A stretch of DNA of 64,000 nt from JAXMBN01 sp046349875. GTDB taxonomy: Bacteria > Planctomycetota > Planctomycetia > Pirellulales > Pirellulaceae. Each line of letters begins with the position of its first letter. Within the stretch, counting starts at the first letter, position 1. The notes beneath the pieces were generated by a model. It worked only from the letters and a program-made list of their open reading frames with translations. It was not told where the DNA came from and made no database searches. The position numbers and the translations under genes are program-made. Of this stretch, positions 19,027 to 28,415 are shown one piece after another. The DNA is taken from positions 62,001 to 126,000 of the forward strand of contig JAXMBN010000001.1 in assembly GCA_046349875.1 (NCBI GenBank). Direction: 5' to 3'.

Positions 19027-20502
19027 ATGCACTGCATGGATTTCTTTTCGCTTGCCACATGGACGATGGTCGGCGCCATTTTGCACGCAATGATCCAATT
19101 GGTCATTATGGGAAGAGTCATCATGAGTCGGCGGGGCGTTGGGGAAACGCTTTCCTGGGTCATGGTGGTTCTGGTACTCCCTATCGTCGGCCCATTGGTT
19201 TATCTCTTGATTGGCGAGTTACGTCTGGGACGAAGTCGCGTTCTCCGCGTTCAAAAGATCTTTGATCCCATTCGTCGCCGACTCAATGCCCTCGATCGCC
19301 CCCAATTGCACGTCCATCCAAGCGAACTAGGTCATGGCGGCGAGCTCGTTTGCTATGCCGGTTATCGCATGCTCCAAGTCCCAGCCCTTCCAGGTAATCG
19401 ACTGGAACTACTCGGTGATTGGAATGCCATCTTCGATCGTTTGATCGCCGACATCGACGCGGCCAAAATCAATTGCGATATCGAATTCTACATTTGGCAC
19501 AGTGGAGGACGCAGCGCCGAAGTGGTTGCGGCCCTGCAACGAGCTCGGAAGCGCGGTGTCGCCTGCCGCATATTAGTGGATGCAATTGGGAGCCAGGCCT
19601 TTCTTCGAAGCCATGAAGCCACACAACTTCGCGATGCGGGTGCCCAGATTCAAGCGGCCCTCCCCGGAGGCCTGTGGAGAATACTCTTCATTCGCTTCGA
19701 TCTCCGAATGCATCGCAAGATCGTTCTGATCGACGATCAGATCGCATGGACCGGTAGTTTTAACTTAATCGATCCTCGCTTTTTCAAACGTGAAGCCAAG
19801 GTAGGACAATGGATCGATGCCATGGTACGTATGCAAGGTCCCGCCGTGGAAGCGCTTGCGATCACCTTCCAAAGCGATTGGCACACCGAGACTTCTTCAG
19901 CCGACGAGGACCTGCCGGATCTCACCGGCGAACAACCTTTGAATCAAGAAGGTTCCTGCATCGTTCAAGTCTTACCTTCCGGTCCTGCCAATCGTGTAGA
20001 AGCCATCGAACAGGTATTGCTCACCGCTATCTATTCGGCTCGCAAAGAAATCGTGATCACGTCGCCTTACTTTGTTCCTAGCGAATCACTTCAAATGGCT
20101 TTGGCATCCGCGGCCCAACGGGGCGTGCAAGTCACGGTGATCGTACCCAAGAAGGTCGATTCGATTCTCGTGCGATATGCAAGTCGCGCCTTCAAGGGCT
20201 ATCTCCTACACAGTGGCGTGGCGATCGCGCTCTATCACGGAGGCCTTCTCCATACCAAGAGCGTGACGATCGATCGCCAACTCAGTCTGTTTGGTTCCCT
20301 CAACATGGATCCTCGCAGCTTGCGGCTCAACTTCGAAGTCACGCTCGCCATCTACGATGTTCCTTTTGCCGAAGAACTTAGACAACTCCAACAATCCTAT
20401 ATTGCTCAGTCCGAGTGGATGCACTTGGCTACATGGGAGACGCGTTCTCATACCGCGCGCTTCATCGAGAATATCGCTCGCCTTCTAGGACCATTACTTT
20501 AG
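19027..20502 (+). CDS. cls: Cardiolipin synthase, phospholipase D family
   Basis: A 491-residue membrane enzyme that condenses two phosphatidylglycerol molecules into cardiolipin and glycerol. Two N-terminal transmembrane helices (WTMVGAILHAMIQLVIMG and WVMVVLVLPIVGPLVYLL) precede two PLD HKD motifs: HRKIVLIDDQIAWTGSFN around residue 228 and HTKSVTIDRQLSLFGSLN around 409. Start at ATG 19027 or 19036. It diverges from the sulfatase and converges on the MgtA-type ATPase with only 17 bp between stop codons. Confidence 0.94.
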   Translation: MHCMDFFSLATWTMVGAILHAMIQLVIMGRVIMSRRGVGETLSWVMVVLVLPIVGPLVYLLIGELRLGRSRVLRVQKIFDPIRRRLNALDRPQLHVHPSELGHGGELVCYAGYRMLQVPALPGNRLELLGDWNAIFDRLIADIDAAKINCDIEFYIWHSGGRSAEVVAALQRARKRGVACRILVDAIGSQAFLRSHEATQLRDAGAQIQAALPGGLWRILFIRFDLRMHRKIVLIDDQIAWTGSFNLIDPRFFKREAKVGQWIDAMVRMQGPAVEALAITFQSDWHTETSSADEDLPDLTGEQPLNQEGSCIVQVLPSGPANRVEAIEQVLLTAIYSARKEIVITSPYFVPSESLQMALASAAQRGVQVTVIVPKKVDSILVRYASRAFKGYLLHSGVAIALYHGGLLHTKSVTIDRQLSLFGSLNMDPRSLRLNFEVTLAIYDVPFAEELRQLQQSYIAQSEWMHLATWETRSHTARFIENIARLLGPLL

Positions 20503-20519
20503 AGCGTAACGCGAGTCTC

Positions 20520-23057
20520 TCACTCGTTCGCTTCCTGTAAGCGTGCTGACGCCGAGTTCCTCAAAATCCTCTTGGTCACTTCGATGGCAGTGATATATGC
20601 AGTAGCGATCGCCAAGACCAACCATAACAAACCACTGTGAATGGGGACCAAACCAAACAAAGATCCCATGCGTGTAAAAGGCAATACTACCGCTGCGGCG
20701 GCGACTACCAACACTGTCGACAACAATACGAGACTTGGGCGACTTCGAAAGAAGGGACGTTCCGTCCGCATGGCCATCAGTATCAAAAGCCCTGTTAATA
20801 TCGAGAGCACAAACCAACTCGTTTGAAAAATCTCTTCAGGTGCATCGAAAATCCAAATCAATCCGGCGAAGGTCAACAAATCTGAGCACGTGCCCATCAA
20901 TCCGAAGGTCAACATAAAGCGAAAGATGGCTTCCAGGTCCCACTTTCGTGGACGACGTATCAACTCGTCATCAACCGAATCCGTCGCTAACGCCATGGCC
21001 GGAAAGTCGGCCATCAAATTGACGAGCAAGATTTGAGTCGGCAACAAAGGAAGAAATGGGAGAAACAAACTGGCGATCGCCGTACTCAGCATGTATCCAA
21101 AATTCGCGCTGATGGCAAAAAAGATATACTTGAGGGTGTTGGCAAGCGTTCGCCTCCCCTCGCGAACACCTTGGATCAGGACGTCGAGATCGTAACGCAA
21201 CAAAACGACCTGCGCTGCCTCGCGAGCCACATCGACCGCTTGCGCAACGGATATCCCAACATCGGCAGAATGCAAGGCGGGTGCATCGTTGATCCCGTCT
21301 CCGAGAAAGCCAACGACGTTTCCATCACCTTTAAGAGCCAACACGATCCGCTCTTTTTGCTCTGGCTCGATCTCGGCAAAAATACTCGCTTTTCGAACCT
21401 CACGACGAAGCTGCTCCGTATCCCATGCGTGCAACTCCTTACCCGTGATCATTCCCTCCGTACTCAATCCCACACGAGCTCCTATCGTAGCCGCAACCGC
21501 TCGATTATCTCCGGTGATCAGTTTTAGTTGAATTCCAAGATCGGTGAGTTGCCGCATCGTTTCGCGGACGCCTTGCTTGAGCGGATCTTCAAACACCAAG
21601 AATCCACCAAAGATCAATCCAACTTCGTCCTGCTTCTCCAATCGATCCGCAGAATGATCACGGTACGCCAGCCCCAAGACTCGCAAACCTTGTTCGCTGT
21701 AGACTTCAAATTCCTTTTGGATTGTTTCTGCTTTCAAAGGCAATGCCACTATCTTTCCTGCATCCACTTCGCATCGGTCGCAGATTTCAAGAACGCTGGC
21801 GAGTGCCCCTTTGGTGATCAAGGTACGGACGCCCTGCATCTCGACCACCACGCTTAAACGTTTCCTCGCAAAGTCATAGGGAAGCTCATCGATTTTATGG
21901 ACGTTTGCAGGAATGGTTCCCTCGGCCTGATCGATCGCACGATCGATAGGATTCTCAAAACTTGCTTGCAGCGTTGCATTGATCTTCGCCAACTCCAATA
22001 GTCGCGAGGACGAGCAGCCTCCCAACGCTTGAGCTCCTACCAAACGCAACTTTCCCTCCGTCAAGGTTCCGGTTTTGTCCACGCAAAGCGTGTCCATTCC
22101 TCCAAAGTTCTCAATGGCAAGCAATCGCTTGACGATTACCTGCGACTTGGACATCGCGATCGCTCCTGATGCTAAGACGACACTGGTGATGGCAGGTAAC
22201 AACTGTGGGGTCATACCTACAGCAAGGGCCAAGGCAAACAACAGTGATTCAATCCAATCTCGCTGTAGAAAAATCTGAGCCAAAAACACGACAGCGACCA
22301 GCGCTAGTGTGACCCACAACAAGAACGAGCCGAATCGTCGCAGTCCGATTTCGAATCCCGAGCGTGGGGCTCGCAATGCAAGGCGAGCTGATATTTTGCC
22401 GAATTCGGTGCTTTCACCTACATACACAACCACCGCCGTCCCCGTTCCACTGACGACGTGTGTTCCTAGAAAAGCGGCATTGGTTCGCTTCGCTAAGGAT
22501 GTTGATGCCTCTAAAGTCCCTAAAGTCTTTTCAACGGGAAAACTCTCTCCTGTCAACGTGGACTCGTCCACACACAACTCACGACACGTCAACAAGCGAC
22601 AGTCGCCAGGGATAATCGATCCAGCCTTGAGCAAGACCACGTCCCCCGGAACAACTTCCTGAATGGGAACCAATGTTTCGGATTGATCCCGGAGCACTAA
22701 CACTTTGGTTTCGATCACGTGAAGCAGTTTAGCCACGGCATTGGCCGCACTGCTTTCTTGCCAAAAGCTCAATAGACCGCTGGCAACCAAGATGAAAAGA
22801 ATGATGAGTGCATTCGTCGTATCCTCCATGAAGAAACTCAAGACAGCGGAAACCATCAAGAGCCACGCGATCGGGTTGGAAAACTGCTGAACGAGGATCC
22901 CCCAATGGGAACGCCGATGATGTCGATGGGTTATCGAGCTTTGAGAGGCCAAACGCTTCGTGGCTTCGCCATGGGCGAGTCCCGATGCTTGCGATTGCAA
23001 AGCGGCCAACAGCTCTTCAACGCTCCCTGACCAAAAGGCGCGATCATGAGAATTCAT
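20520..23057 (-). CDS. mgtA: P3B-type Mg2+-importing P-type ATPase
   Basis: An 845-residue P-type ATPase. The phosphorylated Asp is D327 in CVDKTGTLTEG; the TGES actuator motif lies at about 169-172 and the hinge motif GDGINDAPAL in the C-terminal half. The sequence ALAVGMTPQLLP before the phosphorylation domain and NPIAWLLMVSAVLSFF in the first membrane pair are characteristic of MgtA/MgtB rather than Ca2+ or heavy-metal pumps. It would import Mg2+ across the inner membrane at low magnesium. It lies 95 bp downstream of the hydrogenase protease on the same strand, so read-through from the hydrogenase operon is possible. No leader riboswitch was recognised. Confidence 0.9.
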   Translation of the reverse strand: MNSHDRAFWSGSVEELLAALQSQASGLAHGEATKRLASQSSITHRHHRRSHWGILVQQFSNPIAWLLMVSAVLSFFMEDTTNALIILFILVASGLLSFWQESSAANAVAKLLHVIETKVLVLRDQSETLVPIQEVVPGDVVLLKAGSIIPGDCRLLTCRELCVDESTLTGESFPVEKTLGTLEASTSLAKRTNAAFLGTHVVSGTGTAVVVYVGESTEFGKISARLALRAPRSGFEIGLRRFGSFLLWVTLALVAVVFLAQIFLQRDWIESLLFALALAVGMTPQLLPAITSVVLASGAIAMSKSQVIVKRLLAIENFGGMDTLCVDKTGTLTEGKLRLVGAQALGGCSSSRLLELAKINATLQASFENPIDRAIDQAEGTIPANVHKIDELPYDFARKRLSVVVEMQGVRTLITKGALASVLEICDRCEVDAGKIVALPLKAETIQKEFEVYSEQGLRVLGLAYRDHSADRLEKQDEVGLIFGGFLVFEDPLKQGVRETMRQLTDLGIQLKLITGDNRAVAATIGARVGLSTEGMITGKELHAWDTEQLRREVRKASIFAEIEPEQKERIVLALKGDGNVVGFLGDGINDAPALHSADVGISVAQAVDVAREAAQVVLLRYDLDVLIQGVREGRRTLANTLKYIFFAISANFGYMLSTAIASLFLPFLPLLPTQILLVNLMADFPAMALATDSVDDELIRRPRKWDLEAIFRFMLTFGLMGTCSDLLTFAGLIWIFDAPEEIFQTSWFVLSILTGLLILMAMRTERPFFRSRPSLVLLSTVLVVAAAAVVLPFTRMGSLFGLVPIHSGLLWLVLAIATAYITAIEVTKRILRNSASARLQEANE

Positions 23058-23103
23058 TCGCGTTCATCTCTCGATAAGTTTCCCTTTCGCTTCATGATCC
23101 CCA

Positions 23104-23155
23104 TGTGGCGAGGATTCTAATTGTGGCGAGGATTCTCTGCATGGCGAGGATCCTA
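23104..23155. repeat. Three tandem copies of TGGCGAGGATTCT-like motif
   Basis: GTGGCGAGGATTCTAAT at about 23106, GTGGCGAGGATTCTCTG at about 23124 and ATGGCGAGGATCCTAAT at about 23141 form a three-copy tandem repeat of 18-19 bp between mgtA and the hydrogenase protease gene; the last copy touches the 3' end of the protease gene. Could be a replication slip product or an upstream regulatory array for mgtA. Confidence 0.6.
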
Positions 23156-23788
23156 ATCCGGCAATGATTCTCGCATCATCACACTCTGCATCCACTCTCC
23201 CATCCTTTTCAGCGATTTTTGCACGGCTTCCCTATCATCCGTCGAAACAATATTCGAAGACGAATCTCGGCATGGCAAAACTTCGACACCCCAAAGGGTA
23301 ACACCCGCTGGAGTCCATCCCATTGATTTCGCGATGGACAACACCTCCACCAAGCCCAAGGAATGCGAATCGCTTTTGAATTGCATCTGCAACTCTATCT
23401 CTTTTACATCCCATTTCCATAATCGAAAATGATCATCGTTCCAACTGGGTTGGGATATCGTTGAAGCTGGGCTCTTGTTCCTTGGTTCGAGCAGATCGCA
23501 GGAGGAGCGGTCACTCCATTGAAGGCTATCCACAATGTGAAGCGAATCAAAATCTTCGATCCAATCCAATAGGTCCAAAGGGTGCCTCGCATTGCGTACC
23601 GTTACATGGGATGGCAAATCGCTCAACTCCTCCACCAGGGCCCAACCCCAACTATCGGCCGCTCCATCGCGAGCTATGGTCTGCAGATCGTTGCGGTCAA
23701 AGGGACTACCCATTCCAACCACTCCCATGGCAATTCGAGAGGCCTCTTGGCCCCTTTGCGGTCGAACTTGATCGGCAGGTTCATTCAT
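23153..23788 (-). CDS. [NiFe]-hydrogenase maturation protease
   Basis: About 211 residues from the ATG at 23788, which overlaps the end of the large-subunit gene by 8 bp. The protein belongs to the HyaD/HycI endopeptidase family (GVVGMGSPFDRND near the N-terminus, DSLHIVDSLQ, then HSLGLVEVLSIAKSMGW and a terminal GVEVLPCRD strand). These proteases clip the C-terminal peptide of the large subunit after nickel insertion, in the cytosol. Its position directly after the large subunit, whose cleavable tail is visible, supports the role. Sequence conservation is moderate, and the middle (about residues 100-130) looks divergent. Confidence 0.82.
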   Translation of the reverse strand: MNEPADQVRPQRGQEASRIAMGVVGMGSPFDRNDLQTIARDGAADSWGWALVEELSDLPSHVTVRNARHPLDLLDWIEDFDSLHIVDSLQWSDRSSCDLLEPRNKSPASTISQPSWNDDHFRLWKWDVKEIELQMQFKSDSHSLGLVEVLSIAKSMGWTPAGVTLWGVEVLPCRDSSSNIVSTDDREAVQKSLKRMGEWMQSVMMRESLPD

Positions 23789-25133
23789 GGCCAAACTGTC
23801 GAACGTGGATGCGAAGGAAATGCGTAGAGCAACTAATGCACGGATCATAGCTTCGAATGAGGTGCTCGCAGAGGCCTGTTAACCAATGCTGGGAATCGGT
23901 TGAAGCCTTTTGCGTGGCGTTGGCTTCCAGTAGTCTTGGAATCAATGCTCGGAGATCCGATTCGATCTGCGCTTGGTTTTGCGAGGTCGGTGGAACGATT
24001 TTGGCAAATTGAATGCGACCGTCCTCATCGATTCGATATCGATGGTAGATCAATCCCCGCGGTGCCTCGGTACACGACGTACCTTCGCTTTCGCATACGC
24101 GATACTCAAGCCTTGGAACTTTATAGGGTACATAGGTTTTTAAGATCTGTAGACTCGATTCAAACGCATGCACCACTTCCAAAGCACGCGCATAGATACT
24201 CCACTGCGGATTGTAACGTGGTCCCTGCATCGGAAAGTACTCCAGTAACTTTCGCGCGGAGGGAGAGAGCATTCTTCCATTAAGCAGGACGCGAGCTAAA
24301 GGGCCGACGAAGTAGGTCGATCCGCCCAGCTTGCGAAGGGAATGGTAAGCATTCGAATGCGGCACCTGGACCTCTTCAAAATGGTGCTCATATTGATGCG
24401 ACTCCATCCAGGTTCCGTCGGAAATGCGCACGTCACCTTGATGGATCGCATACTCGTCCGGATGTGACAATGCGACGAATTGATACGGTACATCGAAGTC
24501 GGGGTACTCCAAGGAGAGAATCCATTCCGCAGTCGCTTTGGCTGCCTCGAGCGCCCATTCAAAGTCTGGAATCAAACTCTGTAGATCCTCTTTGCTCGGA
24601 AGCCTATAAAACCCACCTACAGCAACGTTGATAGGGTGAATGGCTCGTCCACCTAAAACTTCGAGCAAGCGATTCCCATGCTTCTTCATCCGCAGTCCCC
24701 GTTTGACTTCCTCGGGGTATTTCTGCGCTAACTCGATACCGCTTGCGCATCCAAAAAAATCGGGCGCGTGCAATAAGTGCATGTGAAGTACGTGGCTTTC
24801 GATCCATTCACCGTAGTAAATGAGTCGTCGCAAACTTTCCAGTTCGTAAGGAAGAGTCACGCCGAGAGCCTGCTCTAAAGCCTGAACAGCAGTCACTTGA
24901 TACGCAATGGGGCAAATACCACAAATGCGAGCTGTAAAATCGGGAACTTCCTCCATCTTGCGTCCCTGCAAAAAGGCCTCGAAGAGACGCGGTGGCTCAA
25001 AGATCCGTAGCTGCACGTCACGAAGTTCATTCCCTTGCAACTCGATATTCAATGCCCCTTCGCCTTCGACCCGAGTCAAAATCGGGACGCGAACTTGCCG
25101 TACCTCTCTGGAATCCTCATCAGGCTGAGTCAC
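23781..25133 (-). CDS. hydA: [NiFe]-hydrogenase group 3b, large (catalytic) subunit
   Basis: A 450-residue subunit carrying the NiFe(CN)2CO site. The N-terminal ligands are Cys71 and Cys74 in RICGIC and the C-terminal ligands Cys432 and Cys435 in DPCISCSTH. The final 12 residues (FLRIHVRQFGHE) follow the conserved His438 and are the peptide expected to be cut off by the maturation protease encoded next. Group 3b enzymes are soluble, bidirectional, often NADP(H)-linked and also known as sulfhydrogenases; they evolve H2 from NADPH or oxidise H2. Gene order with the four partner genes fits group 3b. Accessory hyp genes for metal-centre assembly are not in the window. Confidence 0.95.
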   Translation of the reverse strand: MTQPDEDSREVRQVRVPILTRVEGEGALNIELQGNELRDVQLRIFEPPRLFEAFLQGRKMEEVPDFTARICGICPIAYQVTAVQALEQALGVTLPYELESLRRLIYYGEWIESHVLHMHLLHAPDFFGCASGIELAQKYPEEVKRGLRMKKHGNRLLEVLGGRAIHPINVAVGGFYRLPSKEDLQSLIPDFEWALEAAKATAEWILSLEYPDFDVPYQFVALSHPDEYAIHQGDVRISDGTWMESHQYEHHFEEVQVPHSNAYHSLRKLGGSTYFVGPLARVLLNGRMLSPSARKLLEYFPMQGPRYNPQWSIYARALEVVHAFESSLQILKTYVPYKVPRLEYRVCESEGTSCTEAPRGLIYHRYRIDEDGRIQFAKIVPPTSQNQAQIESDLRALIPRLLEANATQKASTDSQHWLTGLCEHLIRSYDPCISCSTHFLRIHVRQFGHE

Positions 25134-25954
25134 TCCGACCTCGCTTTCTCGTTGGACGAATTTTGATCGCTGGCTTGAGCTGCATGGATCAAAGATGTAC
25201 TGGCTTGCTCAAAGGGAGGCGAGGCAGCATGGAAGCTTCGCAGAAACATCCCCGATTCGCGAGGAGACATGCGAGGCAAAAGGATATGCTTGGCAAGGCT
25301 GGATGTGTTCGGCTGCGCACTTGGTCCAAAGCACGCATAGCATCCGCGATCATGAGCGGGACAAATGGATCCACATCCCGCTTGCGTGACCGGTCCTAAA
25401 CACGGAAGATTCTGGGCCACAACTACACAAACCGTCCCTTTCCGTTTGCAAGGTTGGCACACGCTTTCGGTCGAGGTTTTTGGGCGGAAACCGCGAGCGA
25501 ACGATAGGACCACCTCGAGTAGTTGCTGCTTATCGACCGGACACCCACGCAACTCGAAATCAACCGGAACGTGCGCAGATATTGGCGTCGACGTCGACAA
25601 CGTTTGAATATACTCAGGCCGAGCATAGACCGTTCGAATCCAATCTTCGTGATTCGCAAAATTGCGGAGAGCTTGAATTCCACCTCCTGTGGCGCAAGCC
25701 CCGATCGTCACCAAGAATCGCGACTTCGTTCTCAGTTCCTGTATTCGATGTCGGTCTTCTTCCGTAAGAATCGAACCCTCTACCAAAGTCACATCGTAGG
25801 GGCCGTCCTCCAGTCGACTCGACGCTTCGGCAAAATGCGATAGATGGACTAAATCCATCAATGGCAAAAGTTCATCCTCGGCATCGAGCAAGGTGAGCTG
25901 ACATCCATCGCACGAGGCAAACTTCATCACCGCTAAACGTGGTCGCGTCGCCAT
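25130..25954 (-). CDS. hydD: [NiFe]-hydrogenase group 3b, small subunit
   Basis: A 274-residue iron-sulfur small subunit without a twin-arginine signal, as expected of a cytosolic enzyme. The proximal cluster motif is CDGCQ (Cys15, Cys18), followed by GACATGGG, the RGCPVDK motif and Cys-rich segments CQPCKRKGTVC and CGSICPAHDRGCYACFGP for additional clusters. It passes electrons between the catalytic subunit and the diaphorase subunits. A 4-bp overlap joins it to the large-subunit gene downstream and a one-base overlap to the upstream flavoprotein gene. The C-terminal tail after residue 220 is poorly conserved. Confidence 0.93.
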   Translation of the reverse strand: MATRPRLAVMKFASCDGCQLTLLDAEDELLPLMDLVHLSHFAEASSRLEDGPYDVTLVEGSILTEEDRHRIQELRTKSRFLVTIGACATGGGIQALRNFANHEDWIRTVYARPEYIQTLSTSTPISAHVPVDFELRGCPVDKQQLLEVVLSFARGFRPKTSTESVCQPCKRKGTVCVVVAQNLPCLGPVTQAGCGSICPAHDRGCYACFGPSAQPNTSSLAKHILLPRMSPRESGMFLRSFHAASPPFEQASTSLIHAAQASDQNSSNEKARSE

Positions 25955-26811
25955 TAGAGATCCCTCGTTCTAAGCCAAGGTGCGATTTCATCATACCTAA
26001 AGACCGGCCCGTTCTTGCAGACAAACGTCGGACCCAACTGGCAATGCCCACATTGTCCTACCGCACATTGCATATTGCGTTCCATCGACACCCAGATCGA
26101 ACTGTCATCGATCCCGCGACGCATTGCACTCTTGGCCGCATATTGCATCATGATCTCGGGGCCGCACATGAATACCGATGTCTGATCGGCACGAAGAGGA
26201 TTCCACCGATCCATCAGCAGCGGCACGACTCCAACCCGGCCTGGCCAATCGACTTCGGCGCGGTCTACCGTCACCTGAATTTCGATATCATGCTGCTTCC
26301 ATCGCGCATACTCTTCGGTATACAGCAGCAAATCAGGAGTCCGTGCCCCATAGAAGAGCACTACCTTCCGATAACGATCACGATGAGCCAACACGTTGTA
26401 CAGCACCGGACGCAGTGGAGCCAATCCGATTCCACCTGCAACGAGAATCAAGTCGCGATCCTCTGCTTCTTCCAGCGGCCATGGCTTTCCAAAGGGGCCT
26501 CGGATGCCGATCACGTCTCCCAAGCCCAAATCAAAAATAGCTTCGGTCACCCTTCCGACGCGACGAATCGTATGCACCAAGTGCGATGTCGTGGCGTGTG
26601 GTGCACCGCTGAGACTAATCGCCACCTCACCGCATCCAGGAACATACAACATATTGAACTGCCCAGGTGCAAATTTCCAATGCCGGCCAGCGCGTTCCTC
26701 GATCCACTTCAACTCCATCGTGATCACGGCATCGATCTCGTCGCGTATCGATTCGATTCGCATCGCATGCGTATGCCAGGGCTGGTCATTGGCAATGTTC
26801 GGTTGGCTCAT
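25954..26811 (-). CDS. hydG: Hydrogenase FAD/NAD(P)-binding diaphorase subunit
   Basis: A 285-residue flavoprotein of the ferredoxin-NADP reductase type, as in the gamma subunit of group 3b hydrogenases. FAD-binding strand PGQFNMLYVPG, NAD(P)-binding ILVAGGIGLAPLRPVLYNVL, and a C-terminal [2Fe-2S] cluster region MQCAVGQCGHCQLGPTFVC are present. It would exchange electrons between NAD(P)H and the hydrogenase iron-sulfur chain in the cytosol. Gene overlap by 4 bp with the beta subunit indicates tight translational coupling. Specificity for NADP over NAD cannot be decided by eye. Confidence 0.92.
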   Translation of the reverse strand: MSQPNIANDQPWHTHAMRIESIRDEIDAVITMELKWIEERAGRHWKFAPGQFNMLYVPGCGEVAISLSGAPHATTSHLVHTIRRVGRVTEAIFDLGLGDVIGIRGPFGKPWPLEEAEDRDLILVAGGIGLAPLRPVLYNVLAHRDRYRKVVLFYGARTPDLLLYTEEYARWKQHDIEIQVTVDRAEVDWPGRVGVVPLLMDRWNPLRADQTSVFMCGPEIMMQYAAKSAMRRGIDDSSIWVSMERNMQCAVGQCGHCQLGPTFVCKNGPVFRYDEIAPWLRTRDL

Positions 26812-27944
26812 GATCGAACCTCGCTTCCCTTTGCGTTCGCAGTGGGATCGTTCGGCCCGTCCTCGTGCATGAGGGTGGCAACTTCGTCCCGCAGATCAAT
26901 TCCCGCAGGACACCATGTAATGCACCTTCCACATCCCACGCATCCCGAAGTCTCAAACTGTTCTTGCCACGAATCGAGTTTATGGGTCAACCACTGCCTA
27001 TATCGAGCCCGAATCGTCGAGCGAATGGGACCTCCACTGATATAACTAAAATCGGGGTTGAAACACGAATCCCAATGCCGATCGCGATGGATCTCCTCAT
27101 GAACGAGATCCGAGACCTCTTCGACCGAATGACAAAAGCAGGTGGGACAGACGAGCGTGCAATTCGCGCAGCTCAGACATCGCTCTGCGACGTCCTGCCA
27201 ATGCGGATGCTCTAATCGTGCTAGTAACTTTCCTCGAATCGCTTCGGCGGTAATGGGCATCGGCTTCTGTTGACGAGCTCGAGCTTGCCAAACCTCGGCT
27301 GTCGATCGCTCTTCATCGGTCACCGGCCGAAGTGGCAAGGTCCGAATCACCTCGGCCCCCAAGTCGCTTCCAACCTCCACGAGAAACCCGTGCTCCAGTT
27401 CCGTCAGCCCAAGATCAAATCCTTGCTCGGCTTTCGGTCCCGTCCCCATCGATACACAGAAACAAGTCGATGCAGCCATCGTACACTGCACAACGATGAG
27501 GAGGGCACGTTTGCGATGCGCCCGATAATGCGGATCGACATAATCCTCGTTTTGGAAGATCCGATCTTGAATATGAATCGCCGCTAACTCACAAGCTCGC
27601 ACCCCGAGAAACGCCAATTTCTTTTTCGGCGGTACTGTGTCGTGAAATTCCCAACCGCGAGGCCCTTGCTTGACCGTTTGAAGACGAACCTCTGGTGGAA
27701 ACAGGTATTTTTTCCATGAATGAGGCCCCACGGTAAACCCAAAGCAACAATCGTCATCACGTTCCTTGAGCCGATACTTCCCCGCCGATTGTTCTTCCGT
27801 CCAACCGTGAGGCAAATCGTCTACCGATTCGATCGAACCATAGACGATCGCTTCTTGATCAATCTTGGGACCTATGACCTCATAATCATGAGCCCGAAGA
27901 GCATCCAACAAGCGACCCAAATCATTGCGTTCCAGGAACTGCAT
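26808..27944 (-). CDS. hydB: Hydrogenase 4Fe-4S dicluster electron-transfer subunit
   Basis: A 378-residue subunit (beta) of the group 3b hydrogenase. Two cysteine groups typical of [4Fe-4S] clusters, CLSCANCTLVCPTCFC and CVGCGRCITWCPAGIDL, lie in the C-terminal third. The N-terminal half resembles the sulfhydrogenase beta subunit, with the LAFLGVRACELAAIHIQDR segment. It relays electrons between the flavoprotein and the small subunit. Only 3 bp separate it from the preceding cyclic-nucleotide-binding gene. Confidence 0.92.
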   Translation of the reverse strand: MQFLERNDLGRLLDALRAHDYEVIGPKIDQEAIVYGSIESVDDLPHGWTEEQSAGKYRLKERDDDCCFGFTVGPHSWKKYLFPPEVRLQTVKQGPRGWEFHDTVPPKKKLAFLGVRACELAAIHIQDRIFQNEDYVDPHYRAHRKRALLIVVQCTMAASTCFCVSMGTGPKAEQGFDLGLTELEHGFLVEVGSDLGAEVIRTLPLRPVTDEERSTAEVWQARARQQKPMPITAEAIRGKLLARLEHPHWQDVAERCLSCANCTLVCPTCFCHSVEEVSDLVHEEIHRDRHWDSCFNPDFSYISGGPIRSTIRARYRQWLTHKLDSWQEQFETSGCVGCGRCITWCPAGIDLRDEVATLMHEDGPNDPTANAKGSEVRS

Positions 27945-27947
27945 GGG

Positions 27948-28415
27948 TTAACCTCGTGGATGTCCATAGAGATCGAGCAACTGCAGGCGAGTGGCCGTTA
28001 AACGTCGTGCAAGGGCTGAAGCTAAGGCTCGCATCAACTCGTATCCCAAACCCGAGTTCGCAAAGATCTCTTCTTGAAGTGATTGGCAATCGATCGCCAA
28101 CAACATCACATCTTCGCGACAAAAGGCATCGCAAGTCATGATGCCGTCACCGAGCAACGCCGACCAAGCAATGAGATCACCAGGACCAAGTGTTAGGACT
28201 CGAAGCGATCCTTTCCCTGGAACCGACATCAACAAATCGATATGCCCCGAGTCCAAAATATATAAGAATCGATGAAACTCTCCCTCACGAAAGAGATACG
28301 ATCCTGCACCCAATTGCTGCAGCCCCACATGATCGACCAATTGGTAGAGACTTTCTGCAGACAAGAATTCTGACAACGCAGACTGCTTTAATCGACTCAA
28401 TAGATCATGCGACAT
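27948..28415 (-). CDS. Cyclic-nucleotide-binding domain protein heading the hydrogenase operon
   Basis: A 155-residue protein from the ATG at 28415; the longer frame to 28499 is less likely. It is a Crp-type cNMP-binding beta-roll (AGSYLFREGEFHRFLYILDS, then GPGDLIAWSALLG and CREDVMLLAIDCQSLQ) followed by a single helix, with no helix-turn-helix. It cannot bind DNA on its own as Crp does. Short cyclic-nucleotide-domain genes preceding group 3b hydrogenases suggest an allosteric or sensory partner of the enzyme; this is inference from context. Confidence 0.8.
   Translation of the reverse strand: MSHDLLSRLKQSALSEFLSAESLYQLVDHVGLQQLGAGSYLFREGEFHRFLYILDSGHIDLLMSVPGKGSLRVLTLGPGDLIAWSALLGDGIMTCDAFCREDVMLLAIDCQSLQEEIFANSGLGYELMRALASALARRLTATRLQLLDLYGHPRG

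Noticed and set aside
20520..23057. Ca2+ or heavy-metal P-type ATPase instead of MgtA
   Set aside because: The AVGMTPQLLP segment and NPIAWLLMVSAVLSFF fit the P3B magnesium group; no CPC metal motif or N-terminal metal-binding domain is present.
25939..27045. A 368-codon open frame on the plus strand across the hydrogenase diaphorase and beta subunit genes
   Set aside because: It is antisense to two well-supported overlapping genes and shows no domain pattern; long antisense frames are expected in this codon usage.
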